From Chryseobacterium sp. c4a (GTDB lineage Bacteria > Bacteroidota > Bacteroidia > Flavobacteriales > Weeksellaceae): a stretch of 64,000 nucleotides of DNA. Made by a program: the position numbers and the translations under genes. Numbering within the stretch: position 1 is the first letter of the stretch; each line of letters opens with the position of its first letter. Location of the stretch: positions 786,518-850,517 of the forward strand of contig NZ_WXVU01000001.1 of NCBI RefSeq assembly GCF_009900745.1, read 5' to 3'. This document shows positions 35,435 through 43,866 of the stretch, in pieces. The notes below the pieces were generated by a model. The model was not told where the DNA came from, searched no databases, and was given only the letters and a program-made list of their open reading frames with translations.

Positions 35435-35827
35435 TTATTGAATTTCTGTACAGATTTCTACTAAATAATTATCAGGATCTTTGATATAGGCTGTTTTTTG
35501 TCCCCATGGTTTTACAGCAATATCTTCATAAAGAATAGCTCCGTTTTTTATTGCTTTTTCAATCAGACCTTCTACATCATCAGTTACAAATCCAAGTTCA
35601 ACTCCAAAAGGTTTAGCTTCGGTTTTTGAAAGCAGAAATCCCTTTTTAATATTAGAACTGGCTAAAGCAATGGAGGCAAAAGATAGAGTGGTTTCTCCTG
35701 TCAGTAGCTCTCCATAATCTTTTTCAGGGGTAATGAATTTGATCTCTGCATCAAAAGTGTTTTGGTAGAAATTCATGGATGATTCCACATTTTCTACATA
35801 CAGAATGACATATTTAAACTTGATCAT
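35435..35827 (-). CDS. VOC-family (glyoxalase/bleomycin-resistance-like) protein
   Basis: The Met at 35827 is chosen (MIKFKYVILYVENVESSMNF). A frame open to 35887 would add 20 residues and overlap the upstream gene. The 130-aa protein has two beta-alpha-beta modules, with metal-type residues near VILYV, ELGFVTDDVEGL and the terminal YLVEICTEIQ, and the usual KPWGQKTAYIKDPDNY. It is cytoplasmic. The specific reaction is not inferable, although dioxygenase or resistance roles occur in this superfamily. Confidence 0.88.
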   Translation of the reverse strand: MIKFKYVILYVENVESSMNFYQNTFDAEIKFITPEKDYGELLTGETTLSFASIALASSNIKKGFLLSKTEAKPFGVELGFVTDDVEGLIEKAIKNGAILYEDIAVKPWGQKTAYIKDPDNYLVEICTEIQ

Positions 35828-35858
35828 ATTATCAGATTTAGCATTGTTGGGTTTAAAT

Positions 35859-36644
35859 TTATTTTTGATGTATAATATATTCTTCATCTACCATCAGCTC
35901 TATGTGAGGCTTGCTTTGAGGATAATATTGTAAGCCTTCGAGATGACCAAAATGAAACGGATATTTTTCAGCAAGCTGCCTTATTTTATTTCCAAATGAA
36001 TTAAGATTGACGGTCTGAATAGAATCTGTCTTCTGACGGCCATTCGTGAAGAAAAGCATCAGATTACAGTGATTTTTGAAGTCATGGTTTTTGTAATAGA
36101 ATGCATTCAGGTTTTCTTCTCTACAGATAGAACCCAAATCATTAATGAAGAATTCTTTGTCTGCTAAAGGCAGGTTACAGTCAATTCTTATGGAGAGATT
36201 TTCGGCATTATTCTTTTTAAAATCTGAACCCACAATCTGTAGAAAACGATGTTCAATATGGCCAAAATTTTCTACTTCACTATGATAGGTTTTAGTAGAT
36301 AATGTTTTAAACGGAATACTAGAGTCCTGCAATATGGCGTTCTCACGGGTAAGCAAGGTTTCTATTTCAAGAGCAAACTGAAACTGAAAATCAAAAAGCT
36401 GATAACCACCAATATTAATGATAAGTTGGTTTTCATTGATATTAAGAAACAAGAATGCTTCTTTAAAACGGGTTTTCAAATCTTCCAGCTTCCCGATAAA
36501 ATCATCTGTATTTTCAACCTGAACTCTTGCAGCCAATTCAGCTGCATTATCAGCATGACCGCCATATCCCTCAAAAAACTTAAAAAACTTGAAATGATAG
36601 AGATCTTCAGGGAATTTAAAGTACCAGTATACTCCTAAAATCAT
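35859..36644 (-). CDS. Uncharacterised protein
   Basis: This 261-aa soluble protein starts MILGVYWYFKFPEDLYHF and has a central region with LFLNINENQLIINIGGYQLF, alternating strands and helices, then DCNLPLADKEFFINDLGSIC. It ends HFGHLEGLQYYPQ. No signal peptide or membrane helix is present. I do not recognise the family. The gene at 36658-37446 ends 13 bp upstream on the same strand, so the two are likely one unit. Confidence 0.7.
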   Translation of the reverse strand: MILGVYWYFKFPEDLYHFKFFKFFEGYGGHADNAAELAARVQVENTDDFIGKLEDLKTRFKEAFLFLNINENQLIINIGGYQLFDFQFQFALEIETLLTRENAILQDSSIPFKTLSTKTYHSEVENFGHIEHRFLQIVGSDFKKNNAENLSIRIDCNLPLADKEFFINDLGSICREENLNAFYYKNHDFKNHCNLMLFFTNGRQKTDSIQTVNLNSFGNKIRQLAEKYPFHFGHLEGLQYYPQSKPHIELMVDEEYIIHQK

Positions 36645-36657
36645 GTTGTTTTAATTA

Positions 36658-37446
36658 TTAAAATTTAAAAAAGTGAAGTAATCTTGACCATTTTGATGAT
36701 GGTTTAAGTACTTCAAAGTAATCTTCTGGAGTGAAAGTATTAATTTCAATCTTTTCTCTATCCTTTATGACAATTCCGGTATGTCCTTCCAGGTTTGAGT
36801 TAATCTTTTCTAATAAACCTAAGTTAAATAGAACTTTAAGTATTCTATTACCATCATGATAATCTTTATGAAGATCAACGGGTAATGGTTGAAATTTTGG
36901 TGTAGATTTTATAAATTGGACAAAAAAGTAAGGATCTAAAACGCCGAATTCCATTCCAAACATGAAAGGAACTTCAATTTCCTGACCTGTTTTTATATTC
37001 TTGAAATGACAATGAAAGCCATGAATAAAGTACTTCCATTTTCCCACTTTTCCTGATTGGTTTTTCTTGTCTTTCAGATTGTTAAAAATTAAACTAGGGA
37101 ATTTTTCATTAAGTTTAATTTTCTTTTCTTTGCAGAACAAGTGAACTAATTGATTTCCAAGTATTCGATAATCTTTTGCACACTGTATAAAGAATGCTTG
37201 ATTAAGAATAATTTCTTCATCTGAAATAAGCTTACTGATATTAATCTCCGGATCTATTGTATGGATAGCAATGAGATGGTTGGGAAGTGTTTCCTTTAAA
37301 TCTTCACCATAACTTTCTCTTAAATGTAAAACAGAAGGCTCAAAAAGAATTTTAATTTGCTGATGTCGAGGTCTTCTGATAATATCTTCAATTCTAGGTA
37401 ATTCCTCGACAGATTTTATATTTATTAAATGAATAATCGTTTCCAA
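36658..37446 (-). CDS. Uncharacterised protein (resembles DUF6896-type)
   Basis: This 262-aa soluble protein has an N-terminal part rich in charged residues (IEDIIRRPRHQQIKILF) and a C-terminal half with WKYFIHGFHCHFKNIKTGQE and the following EVPFMFGMEFGVLDPYFF. That segment reminds me of proteins labelled DUF6896, but I cannot confirm it. It is the promoter-proximal member of a two-gene set. Its start is 96 bp from the divergent pafA start. Confidence 0.65.
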   Translation of the reverse strand: METIIHLINIKSVEELPRIEDIIRRPRHQQIKILFEPSVLHLRESYGEDLKETLPNHLIAIHTIDPEINISKLISDEEIILNQAFFIQCAKDYRILGNQLVHLFCKEKKIKLNEKFPSLIFNNLKDKKNQSGKVGKWKYFIHGFHCHFKNIKTGQEIEVPFMFGMEFGVLDPYFFVQFIKSTPKFQPLPVDLHKDYHDGNRILKVLFNLGLLEKINSNLEGHTGIVIKDREKIEINTFTPEDYFEVLKPSSKWSRLLHFFKF

Positions 37447-37513
37447 AACTTTAAATACGGGTAATTATTCAAATTTAAATAAAATTTCATGTTCTAAAAC
37501 ATTCAAAACCCCT

Positions 37514-37521
37514 AAATTTGT
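37514..37521 (+). promoter_or_regulatory. -7 element of pafA
   Basis: TAAATTTG matches TAnnTTTG and lies 21 bp before the start codon. The -33 region is weak. Confidence 0.55.
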
Positions 37522-37542
37522 GATCAATAAAATTTTACTTGG

Positions 37543-39189
37543 ATGCTTAGGAACATTTCAATTGCGGCAGCTACTTTTTTGTCCGTAGTTACAATCAATG
37601 CGCAGAAGAACAAAAATTCTCAATTGGAGAGACCCAAATTAGTAGTAGGTCTTGTTGTAGATCAGATGCGTTGGGACTATTTATACCGTTTTTATAATAA
37701 ATATGGAAATGACGGTTTCAAAAGACTTTTGAATACAGGATATTCTTTAAATAATGTACACATTCCTTATGTTCCTACCATTACAGCTTTGGGACATACT
37801 TGTATCTATACAGGATCTGTACCTGCGATTCACGGAATTGCCGGAAACGACTGGACAGATAAGGAAACAGGTAAAGGAGTATACTGTACCGCGGATGATA
37901 GTGTTCAGCCGGTAGGAACAACCAATACAAAGACAGGAAGCCATTCTCCAAAAAACTTATGGTCTACTACAGTAACGGATGAGTTAAGATTGGCAACCAA
38001 TTTCCAAGGGAAAGTAGTCGGAGTTTCACTGAAAGACAGAGCTTCTATTCTTCCTGCAGGTCACACACCCAACGGAGCTTTCTGGTTTGATGACAGTACC
38101 GGAAATTTTATCACCAGTACATGGTATATGAATGATTTACCTCAATGGGTAAAATCATTCAACTCTCAGAATTTACCGGAAAAATTGGTAGCAAACGGTT
38201 GGAATACTTTACTTCCAATCAATCAGTATACAGAAAGTGCACCAGACAATTCTCCTTGGGAAGGATTATTGGGTAGTGCAAAAACGCCTACATTCCCATA
38301 CAATGATCTTGCAAAAGATTACCAGACAAAAAAAGATAATATTCGCTATACACCTTTCGGAAATACATTGACTTTGAAGCTGGCAGAGGCTTCTGTAGAA
38401 GGTGAAAAATTAGGCGGTGATAATATTACAGACTTCTTAGCAATCAATTTGGCTTCTACGGATTATGCAGGACATAAGTTTGGGCCGAACTCTATTGAAG
38501 TAGAAGATGTTTACATCAGATTAGATCAGGATTTAGCACAATTCTTCAACTATCTGGATTCAAAAGTTGGAAAAGGACAGTATACAGTTTTCCTTTCTGC
38601 TGACCACGGTGGAGCACATTCTGTAGGATTCTTGAAAGAACATAAAATTCCGACAGGTTTCTTTGGAGAAGGTGCTGAAAAGAATCTTAACCAAAAATTG
38701 AAAGAAAAATTCGGAGCTGATAAATTGATTAACGCAATTGATAACTATCAGATTTACTTTGATAGAAAAGTATTGGCAGATAGCAAGCTTGAATTGGATG
38801 ATGTAAGAAACTTCGCTGTGAAAGAACTTGAAAAAGATCCAACTGTTTTATATGCAGTTTCTGTAGATAGAGTGGCTGAATCAAGCATTCCGGAACCTAT
38901 CAAACAAAGAATCATTAACGGAATCAACAGACAGAGAAGTGGTGATATCCAATTGATCTCTCATGATTCTATGCTTCCGCCATATTCTAAAACAGGAACT
39001 ACACACAGTGTATGGAACTCTTATGATTCACACATTCCATTGATCTTTATGGGTTGGGGAGTTCAGCAAGGAGAAAGCAATAAACCTTATCATATGACTG
39101 ATATTGCTCCAACAGTTTCTTCACTACTGAAAATTCAATTCCCAAGTGGAAATGTTGGAAATCCAATCACTGAAGTTATGGGTAAATAA
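37543..39189 (+). CDS. pafA: PafA-type alkaline phosphatase
   Basis: This 548-aa protein has a signal peptide and the full active-site set of the characterised PafA enzyme, each shifted by two residues: nucleophile Thr81 in YVPTITALGHTC, Asn102 in GNDW, Lys164 and Arg166 in SLKDRAS, and metal ligands Asp40, Asp307, His311, Asp354, His355 and His488. PafA is a broad phosphate-insensitive phosphomonoesterase that releases phosphate from organic phosphorus outside the cytoplasm. It is a single gene with a promoter -7 element and a terminator. The match of all these residues makes the call firm. Confidence 0.97.
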   Translation: MLRNISIAAATFLSVVTINAQKNKNSQLERPKLVVGLVVDQMRWDYLYRFYNKYGNDGFKRLLNTGYSLNNVHIPYVPTITALGHTCIYTGSVPAIHGIAGNDWTDKETGKGVYCTADDSVQPVGTTNTKTGSHSPKNLWSTTVTDELRLATNFQGKVVGVSLKDRASILPAGHTPNGAFWFDDSTGNFITSTWYMNDLPQWVKSFNSQNLPEKLVANGWNTLLPINQYTESAPDNSPWEGLLGSAKTPTFPYNDLAKDYQTKKDNIRYTPFGNTLTLKLAEASVEGEKLGGDNITDFLAINLASTDYAGHKFGPNSIEVEDVYIRLDQDLAQFFNYLDSKVGKGQYTVFLSADHGGAHSVGFLKEHKIPTGFFGEGAEKNLNQKLKEKFGADKLINAIDNYQIYFDRKVLADSKLELDDVRNFAVKELEKDPTVLYAVSVDRVAESSIPEPIKQRIINGINRQRSGDIQLISHDSMLPPYSKTGTTHSVWNSYDSHIPLIFMGWGVQQGESNKPYHMTDIAPTVSSLLKIQFPSGNVGNPITEVMGK

Positions 39190-39206
39190 GCTGACTAACA
39201 TACATG

Positions 39207-39239
39207 AAAAACATTCCAATTCGGAATGTTTTTTTTATT
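39207..39239. terminator. Terminator between pafA and the TPR genes
   Basis: AAAAACATTCC and GGAATGTTTTT pair around AATTC, followed by a T-run. It can serve both convergent genes. Confidence 0.9.
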
Positions 39240-39248
39240 GTATATAAG

Positions 39249-40379
39249 TTATGAAGTCCTGATGATTTGCTGGATCTCTTTTTGAAACTTCTTATTCTGT
39301 TTTCTTATTTTTAAAATAAAATACAACAGGAGAGGAATAAGAATCCCGGCAATAGCAAAGGATATGATCTTCAGATAATAATACTGAGACTTCAGTTTTT
39401 TACTTTTTATGGAAGTTTCTTTATTGTGATTATCGATTACCTGATTGATAGACATTAATTCATTTTGCTTTCTTTTGAAACTCATCTCCATGTATTTCTT
39501 ATTGTACAATTGATATAAATCTTGTTCCCCTATAGCGAGATAGTTATCTGCCATCTCTTTGTAAATACCTTCGTTCAAAATGATGTCTCCTGTATTTTTA
39601 CTTAGATGCTCAGCTTCTGTTAAAAGGTTCAAAGCTGTTTGATTTTCGTGTTTTTGTTTATGTAGTTCAGACATTCCTTTTAATGCAAATGCTTCCAGAC
39701 TCTTGGCGTTATTTTTTTGAGCATAGTTCCTGGATTGTAAAAATGCCTGTTCTGCTTTGTCAATTTCATTTAGATTAAGATAGCAATAGCCAATGTTGTA
39801 ATATACCACACTCATATTGGAGTAAGTTGTTTTCTTGGAAGGAACCTTTTCAAAATTGTCTATTGAAATTAAGAACTTCTCCAGAGCAATTTCGGAATTA
39901 GACTGGCTTTTATAGATCATTCCCCTGATGGCATTGCTTGTTGCTGTTTCTATATACCTTGCGGGAGTATTTTCGGGGATTTGGGTTAAATACTGATCTG
40001 CTTCATTCAGTGTTTCAAGGCTTTTACTGAACAATTCCATTTGTTGATACTGTATAGCCACAGAAATGAGAACACTTACCTGGCTTTTGGGATCATTGAT
40101 TTTTTGTGAAAGCTCTTTAGCTTTTAAAATGTATTTCAAAGATTCATCAAAATTTCTTTTCGCAATATTGGCGGTAGAAAGAAGCATATAAAGCTCAATC
40201 GATGTTTTAATATTATTGCTTTTTTTTAATAATTGTTCTCCAATCTGAATCGTTTTATCAGGGTTATCATAGATTTCCTGTTTAGCTTTTTTTATCAGAG
40301 CAGTATCTGAAGTTTTCTGCCCATTTATAAAAACAATGGATAGAAAGACACAGAATATTATTTTCAATGTTAATTTCAT
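39249..40379 (-). CDS. TPR membrane protein without a DNA-binding domain
   Basis: This 376-aa protein has a signal peptide (to about INGQ), a series of tetratricopeptide-like repeats (about 50-290, for example SKSLETLNEADQYL and YNIGYCYLNLNEIDKAEQAF), a membrane helix (about 340-360, IISFAIAGILIPLLLYFIL), and a short basic tail. It lacks HTH, kinase and cyclase domains. Its start overlaps the stop of the TPR-AraC gene by 4 bp (ATGA). It may be a sensor half whose output is the linked regulator. That is an inference from coupling. Confidence 0.8.
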   Translation of the reverse strand: MKLTLKIIFCVFLSIVFINGQKTSDTALIKKAKQEIYDNPDKTIQIGEQLLKKSNNIKTSIELYMLLSTANIAKRNFDESLKYILKAKELSQKINDPKSQVSVLISVAIQYQQMELFSKSLETLNEADQYLTQIPENTPARYIETATSNAIRGMIYKSQSNSEIALEKFLISIDNFEKVPSKKTTYSNMSVVYYNIGYCYLNLNEIDKAEQAFLQSRNYAQKNNAKSLEAFALKGMSELHKQKHENQTALNLLTEAEHLSKNTGDIILNEGIYKEMADNYLAIGEQDLYQLYNKKYMEMSFKRKQNELMSINQVIDNHNKETSIKSKKLKSQYYYLKIISFAIAGILIPLLLYFILKIRKQNKKFQKEIQQIIRTS

Positions 40380-41980
40380 GACACTTTACTTTTACTGATT
40401 TCCTGAATATAAGCATTGGGAGACATTCCGGTTACCGATTTAAAAACGGTTGCAAAAGCACTATGAGAAGAAAACCCGGAATATTCAGCCAGATAGCTCA
40501 CTTTATAATTGAGAAACGTAGAATCGTTTTTTAAAAGTTGGGCAATGTGATTGATCCTTAGTTTGTTGATATAGCCGTTAAAGTTTTTTTCCTTGTTATT
40601 ATTAATGACTTCCGAAAGATATTTGGTATTAACTTCCAGTTGGGAAGAAAGCATAGAAAGGGACATATTTTTATGCAGGTATCGATCAGATTGTTCAAAT
40701 TGTTTAAGTTTTTGAAGAATTTCTTCTTCTTTTTCCTTAGAGATTTTATTAGAACTTTTCTCTGCATCTGATATTTTTTTTACTAATCCAGAAACTGAAG
40801 ATATTGCCTCTTTTTGTCGGTTATCTTGCTTTTCAAAGAATTCAAATTGCCTTTTTAAGTCTTTATTTTTGTTGTAGATGATTATAAAATAGGTAAATAA
40901 ACCAATGATAATGAAAGCTAGTATAAGTGCGGAAATCCAGAAAGATTGTAAATAAGTTTGTTTTTGAAATTCAATATTTTTATTTTGATTGGTTTCCACC
41001 AGTTTTACAATATAGCGTATCCCTTCTCTGGTGCTGGAATTTGTTTTGGTTTTTAAATCATTGTAGTATTTATTGTATTGATGGTATTTGGCATCATCAT
41101 GAAGAGCAAAATAGGTTCGGGATAAAGATTCGTAGAATTTGATTTTTAAATTGTTGAAAGGAAGGTTTTCAATCAAAGAAAGCCCCAATTCCAGTTTCTG
41201 GGCAGAGGTTTTATAATCTTGTATCAAAAAGTAGTACCGGGATAGATTTTCATAAGCTAATCCAAGTAGAAACGGTTGATTTGGCTGTTTTTCAAGATCA
41301 GAAATAATACTTTCTATGAGTTTTCTATACTCAGACAGCTTATTTTGCTTCATTAAATAAGAAGAGCGGAAAATTCTGTTTTCCATTTTTATGATTGAAT
41401 GCTCTTCGTTATAGAGATCAATATACTGGTCACTTTTGTCAAGGTTTTTTAATGCATTTGGGTAATCTCTGTTGATTCCTAGGTTTAGAGCCTGTAATTG
41501 ATAGAGCTTGGCTGTGGTTATCCTTAATTTAGGATCATTACTTGTCAGAAGTTTCTGATCTGATAGGAGATGAACAATAATCTTTTTTGATTGATTGTAT
41601 AGGCCCAGATTCTGATATTGGTCTGCAAGATTATAATCTCCAAAAACCTGCATGAAATAAGATAAATTCTGATTCTGATCCTCTTTTTGAGAAAAACTAT
41701 TGACAGACTGCATATAATCGCCCTTCATAGCAAAAGCCTGTGAAAGTATATTTTGTAAAATGATTTTATGTTCAATATCCTGATCACTTACGAGAATGCC
41801 TTGAGTATAACTGATGCAGTCGTCAGAATTTTGATAGAGTTTCTGGAATGCCTTATCAGCGATAATATTAAAATCCGAGCCAGATTGTCCGTTGATAACA
41901 ATGGAATATACTATCAATATTAATAATAAAATCCGGCCACTATTTTTAAACATTTTGCTTAATAATAATTTGTTTTTCAT
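40376..41980 (-). CDS. TPR-transmembrane-AraC hybrid regulator
   Basis: This 534-aa protein starts with a signal or membrane segment (RILLLILIVYSIVING), has periplasmic TPR-like repeats (about 50-310), a membrane helix (SFWISALILAFIIIGLFTYF, about 345), a coiled-coil linker, and a C-terminal AraC DNA-binding domain (about 430-534, MSLSMLSSQLEVNTKYLS and LAEYSGFSSHSAFATVFKSV). Such one-component membrane regulators are typical of flavobacteria. It is translationally coupled to the TPR-only gene. The T9SS-exported protein at 42155 is divergent, 174 bp away, and is a likely target. Confidence 0.9.
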   Translation of the reverse strand: MKNKLLLSKMFKNSGRILLLILIVYSIVINGQSGSDFNIIADKAFQKLYQNSDDCISYTQGILVSDQDIEHKIILQNILSQAFAMKGDYMQSVNSFSQKEDQNQNLSYFMQVFGDYNLADQYQNLGLYNQSKKIIVHLLSDQKLLTSNDPKLRITTAKLYQLQALNLGINRDYPNALKNLDKSDQYIDLYNEEHSIIKMENRIFRSSYLMKQNKLSEYRKLIESIISDLEKQPNQPFLLGLAYENLSRYYFLIQDYKTSAQKLELGLSLIENLPFNNLKIKFYESLSRTYFALHDDAKYHQYNKYYNDLKTKTNSSTREGIRYIVKLVETNQNKNIEFQKQTYLQSFWISALILAFIIIGLFTYFIIIYNKNKDLKRQFEFFEKQDNRQKEAISSVSGLVKKISDAEKSSNKISKEKEEEILQKLKQFEQSDRYLHKNMSLSMLSSQLEVNTKYLSEVINNNKEKNFNGYINKLRINHIAQLLKNDSTFLNYKVSYLAEYSGFSSHSAFATVFKSVTGMSPNAYIQEISKSKVS

Positions 41981-42154
41981 AATATCCTCTGAAATCAGTC
42001 TTTAAAATAGATTGTATTTAAGTGTTTGATTATTAATATTTTAAAATTTTTATTCTTTTGAAATTCACGAATTGTGAAAGCCTTTTTCTTTTGTTTGGGT
42101 AAATATAATATTAATATTGTTTCTGTTAAATTAAAATGTTAAATATAAAAATAT

Positions 42155-43474
42155 ATGAAAAAACTTTACAAAATGACAATGAAATTATTAGCTGCTTATT
42201 TCTTTCTGAATTTTGGTATAGCTGAAGCACAACTGACAGTAATGGGATATGGAAATTATAATGTAGGAGCTGTTTCTGATAAAGGTATAGTAAGTATGCA
42301 TACCACTGGTGGCGGAATTTTTATGTGGGATGCCAACAATGGGATTGTACAAATAGGATCTATATCAAATGGGTATCCAGCTTCTGGAAGAACAGTTATT
42401 TCTAATAACGGAATGAAAATCACATCTTCAGTAACCAATACGACAACAGGCTTCAATGAAATTTCAACCTATGATGTACTTTCTGCTACATGGGTAAACA
42501 GAGGAGGGCTTGTTCCTATGGGCTGGGATGGTAGTGTAAGTTCTGCGTGGGGAATGTCTCCTGATGGAAATACTATTGTAGGACTAGGTTGGCTTACTGC
42601 AGCGAATGCACATGCCGTTAAATGGGACGAGACAAATGGAGTCGTAGATCTTGGAAGTATAGTTGCAGGACGTAGTTCAAGAGCAAATGCTATAAGCTCT
42701 ACAGGAAATGTAATTGTAGGTTGGCAGGATGAACCGACAGGAACGAGAAGTGGCGCAAAATGGGTAGATGGGGTAGAAAGTTTTATTACCGATAATAATG
42801 GCAGTAATGTAGGTGAAGCAGGAGCAGTTTCTGCGGATGGAAATACAATTATTGGTTCGGCCAATCCTAATCCTTATGTGTGGAAAGCAGGAACAGGAGT
42901 AACCTACATAACGCACCCTAATGCTTCATTCTTTTTTAAAGGGGGTGCTACCGGAGTTTCCGGAGACGGAACAAAGGTTATTGGATATTATCGTGCCTTT
43001 GCCGCGCCACCAATGTCTGGTGAAGGCTTTATCTGGACTGAAGCTAATGGACGTATTAACCTTAATGATTATGCTCAGAGTTTAGGAATTGATACGAATG
43101 GAGTCACAATGGGACTTCCGTTGGCCATTTCTCAGGATGGGAATAAAATTGCAGGAATGGGGGTAGATTCTTCCAATCAGATGGTCGCTTTTTATCTGGA
43201 TATTACAGAGTCTCTATCCGTAAGGGATGTGGAGAAAAATAAAAATAAAAATACAATTGGCATTTATCCTAATCCGGTAACTGATATAATCTACTTTAAA
43301 GGAGCCGGAAAAATTGAAAAAGTAGAAATTTATAATATGGTTGGGCAAAGAGTAAAAGTATTCACAACGGTAGAAGATCATGTTGATGTATCCTCTTTAC
43401 CAAAAGGAAATTACATATTACAGTTTTCAGAAAAAGGAGGAAAGCAACAGAATCATAAATTCATCAAAAAGTAA
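42155..43474 (+). CDS. Secreted protein with HAF-type repeats and a T9SS sorting tail
   Basis: This 439-aa protein has a signal peptide (to about IAEAQ), several repeats of the form MSPDGNTIVG, ISSTGNVIVGW and VSADGNTIIGS, seen in HAF/autotransporter-type beta-propeller extracellular proteins, and a C-terminal T9SS type A domain (about 362-439, IGIYPNPVTDIIYFKG to the Lys-rich end). The tail directs it through the type IX system to the surface. It faces the TPR-AraC gene across 174 bp, which suggests local control. The ligand or enzyme activity is unknown. Confidence 0.88.
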   Translation: MKKLYKMTMKLLAAYFFLNFGIAEAQLTVMGYGNYNVGAVSDKGIVSMHTTGGGIFMWDANNGIVQIGSISNGYPASGRTVISNNGMKITSSVTNTTTGFNEISTYDVLSATWVNRGGLVPMGWDGSVSSAWGMSPDGNTIVGLGWLTAANAHAVKWDETNGVVDLGSIVAGRSSRANAISSTGNVIVGWQDEPTGTRSGAKWVDGVESFITDNNGSNVGEAGAVSADGNTIIGSANPNPYVWKAGTGVTYITHPNASFFFKGGATGVSGDGTKVIGYYRAFAAPPMSGEGFIWTEANGRINLNDYAQSLGIDTNGVTMGLPLAISQDGNKIAGMGVDSSNQMVAFYLDITESLSVRDVEKNKNKNTIGIYPNPVTDIIYFKGAGKIEKVEIYNMVGQRVKVFTTVEDHVDVSSLPKGNYILQFSEKGGKQQNHKFIKK

Positions 43475-43507
43475 GATTCAACAAATTTTAATAATAGTTA
43501 TACATTG

Positions 43508-43542
43508 AATGGCTGTTTTCATCATTGAAGACAGTCATTTTT
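43508..43542 (+). terminator. Probable terminator of the T9SS-protein gene
   Basis: AATGGCTGT-TTTC pairs imperfectly with GAAGACAGTCATT, followed by TTTT. It separates the T9SS gene from the B12 unit. Confidence 0.6.
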
Positions 43543-43630
43543 ATGTTGGAAGCTGAATATGAAAGCTGATGGTTATCCCTGAAGGATTCGGATTCTTATC
43601 TTCCTTAATGACTGTTATAAAATTCATTTT

Positions 43631-43661
43631 TTTGCCTAATACATTTAAAAAACTATCTTTG
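43631..43661 (+). promoter_or_regulatory. Consensus promoter of the B12 uptake operon
   Basis: TTTG (43631-43634), a 19-bp spacer and TATCTTTG (43654-43661) match the Bacteroidota consensus in both boxes. The riboswitch begins a few bases downstream, so the transcript starts just before the aptamer. Confidence 0.85.
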
Positions 43662-43667
43662 CAAAAA

Positions 43668-43816
43668 TTATGGTTTCCAGTATATTGGAATGAAAAGGGA
43701 ATTGGGTGAAACTCCCAAACTGTCCCCGCAACTGTAAATCGCAACAATAATTTCTGTACGCAGCCACTGTATAAAAACGGGAAGGCACAGAAAGCGAAAG
43801 TCAGGAGACCTGCCAG
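43668..43816 (+). ncRNA. Cobalamin riboswitch
   Basis: The region carries the conserved parts of the B12-sensing aptamer: a P3/P4-side stretch with GGGAATTGGGTGAAACTCCC, the CCCCGCAACTGTAA core, the CAGCCACTG segment and the B12 box AAAGTCAGGAGACCTGCC (about 43797-43814). It sits between a consensus promoter and the BtuB-like receptor gene, with 50 bp to the start codon. Cobalamin binding would be expected to reduce expression. Mechanism (transcriptional or translational) is not decided. No clear terminator is seen between box and gene, so translational control is more likely. Confidence 0.95.
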
Positions 43817-43866
43817 AATAATAATCAAAAAAAAACATATTGCTTTCGGAGGAAAAGTAGAAGAAT

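Noticed and set aside
39249..40379. The TPR-only protein as a truncated histidine kinase
   Set aside because: The frame ends normally after a membrane helix and a basic tail. No kinase or HTH remnants lie downstream before the terminator.
42469..42864. A 131-codon frame on the strand opposite the T9SS-exported protein
   Set aside because: It is an antisense shadow of a well-supported gene, with Pro/Thr/Ser-rich low-complexity text and no domain.
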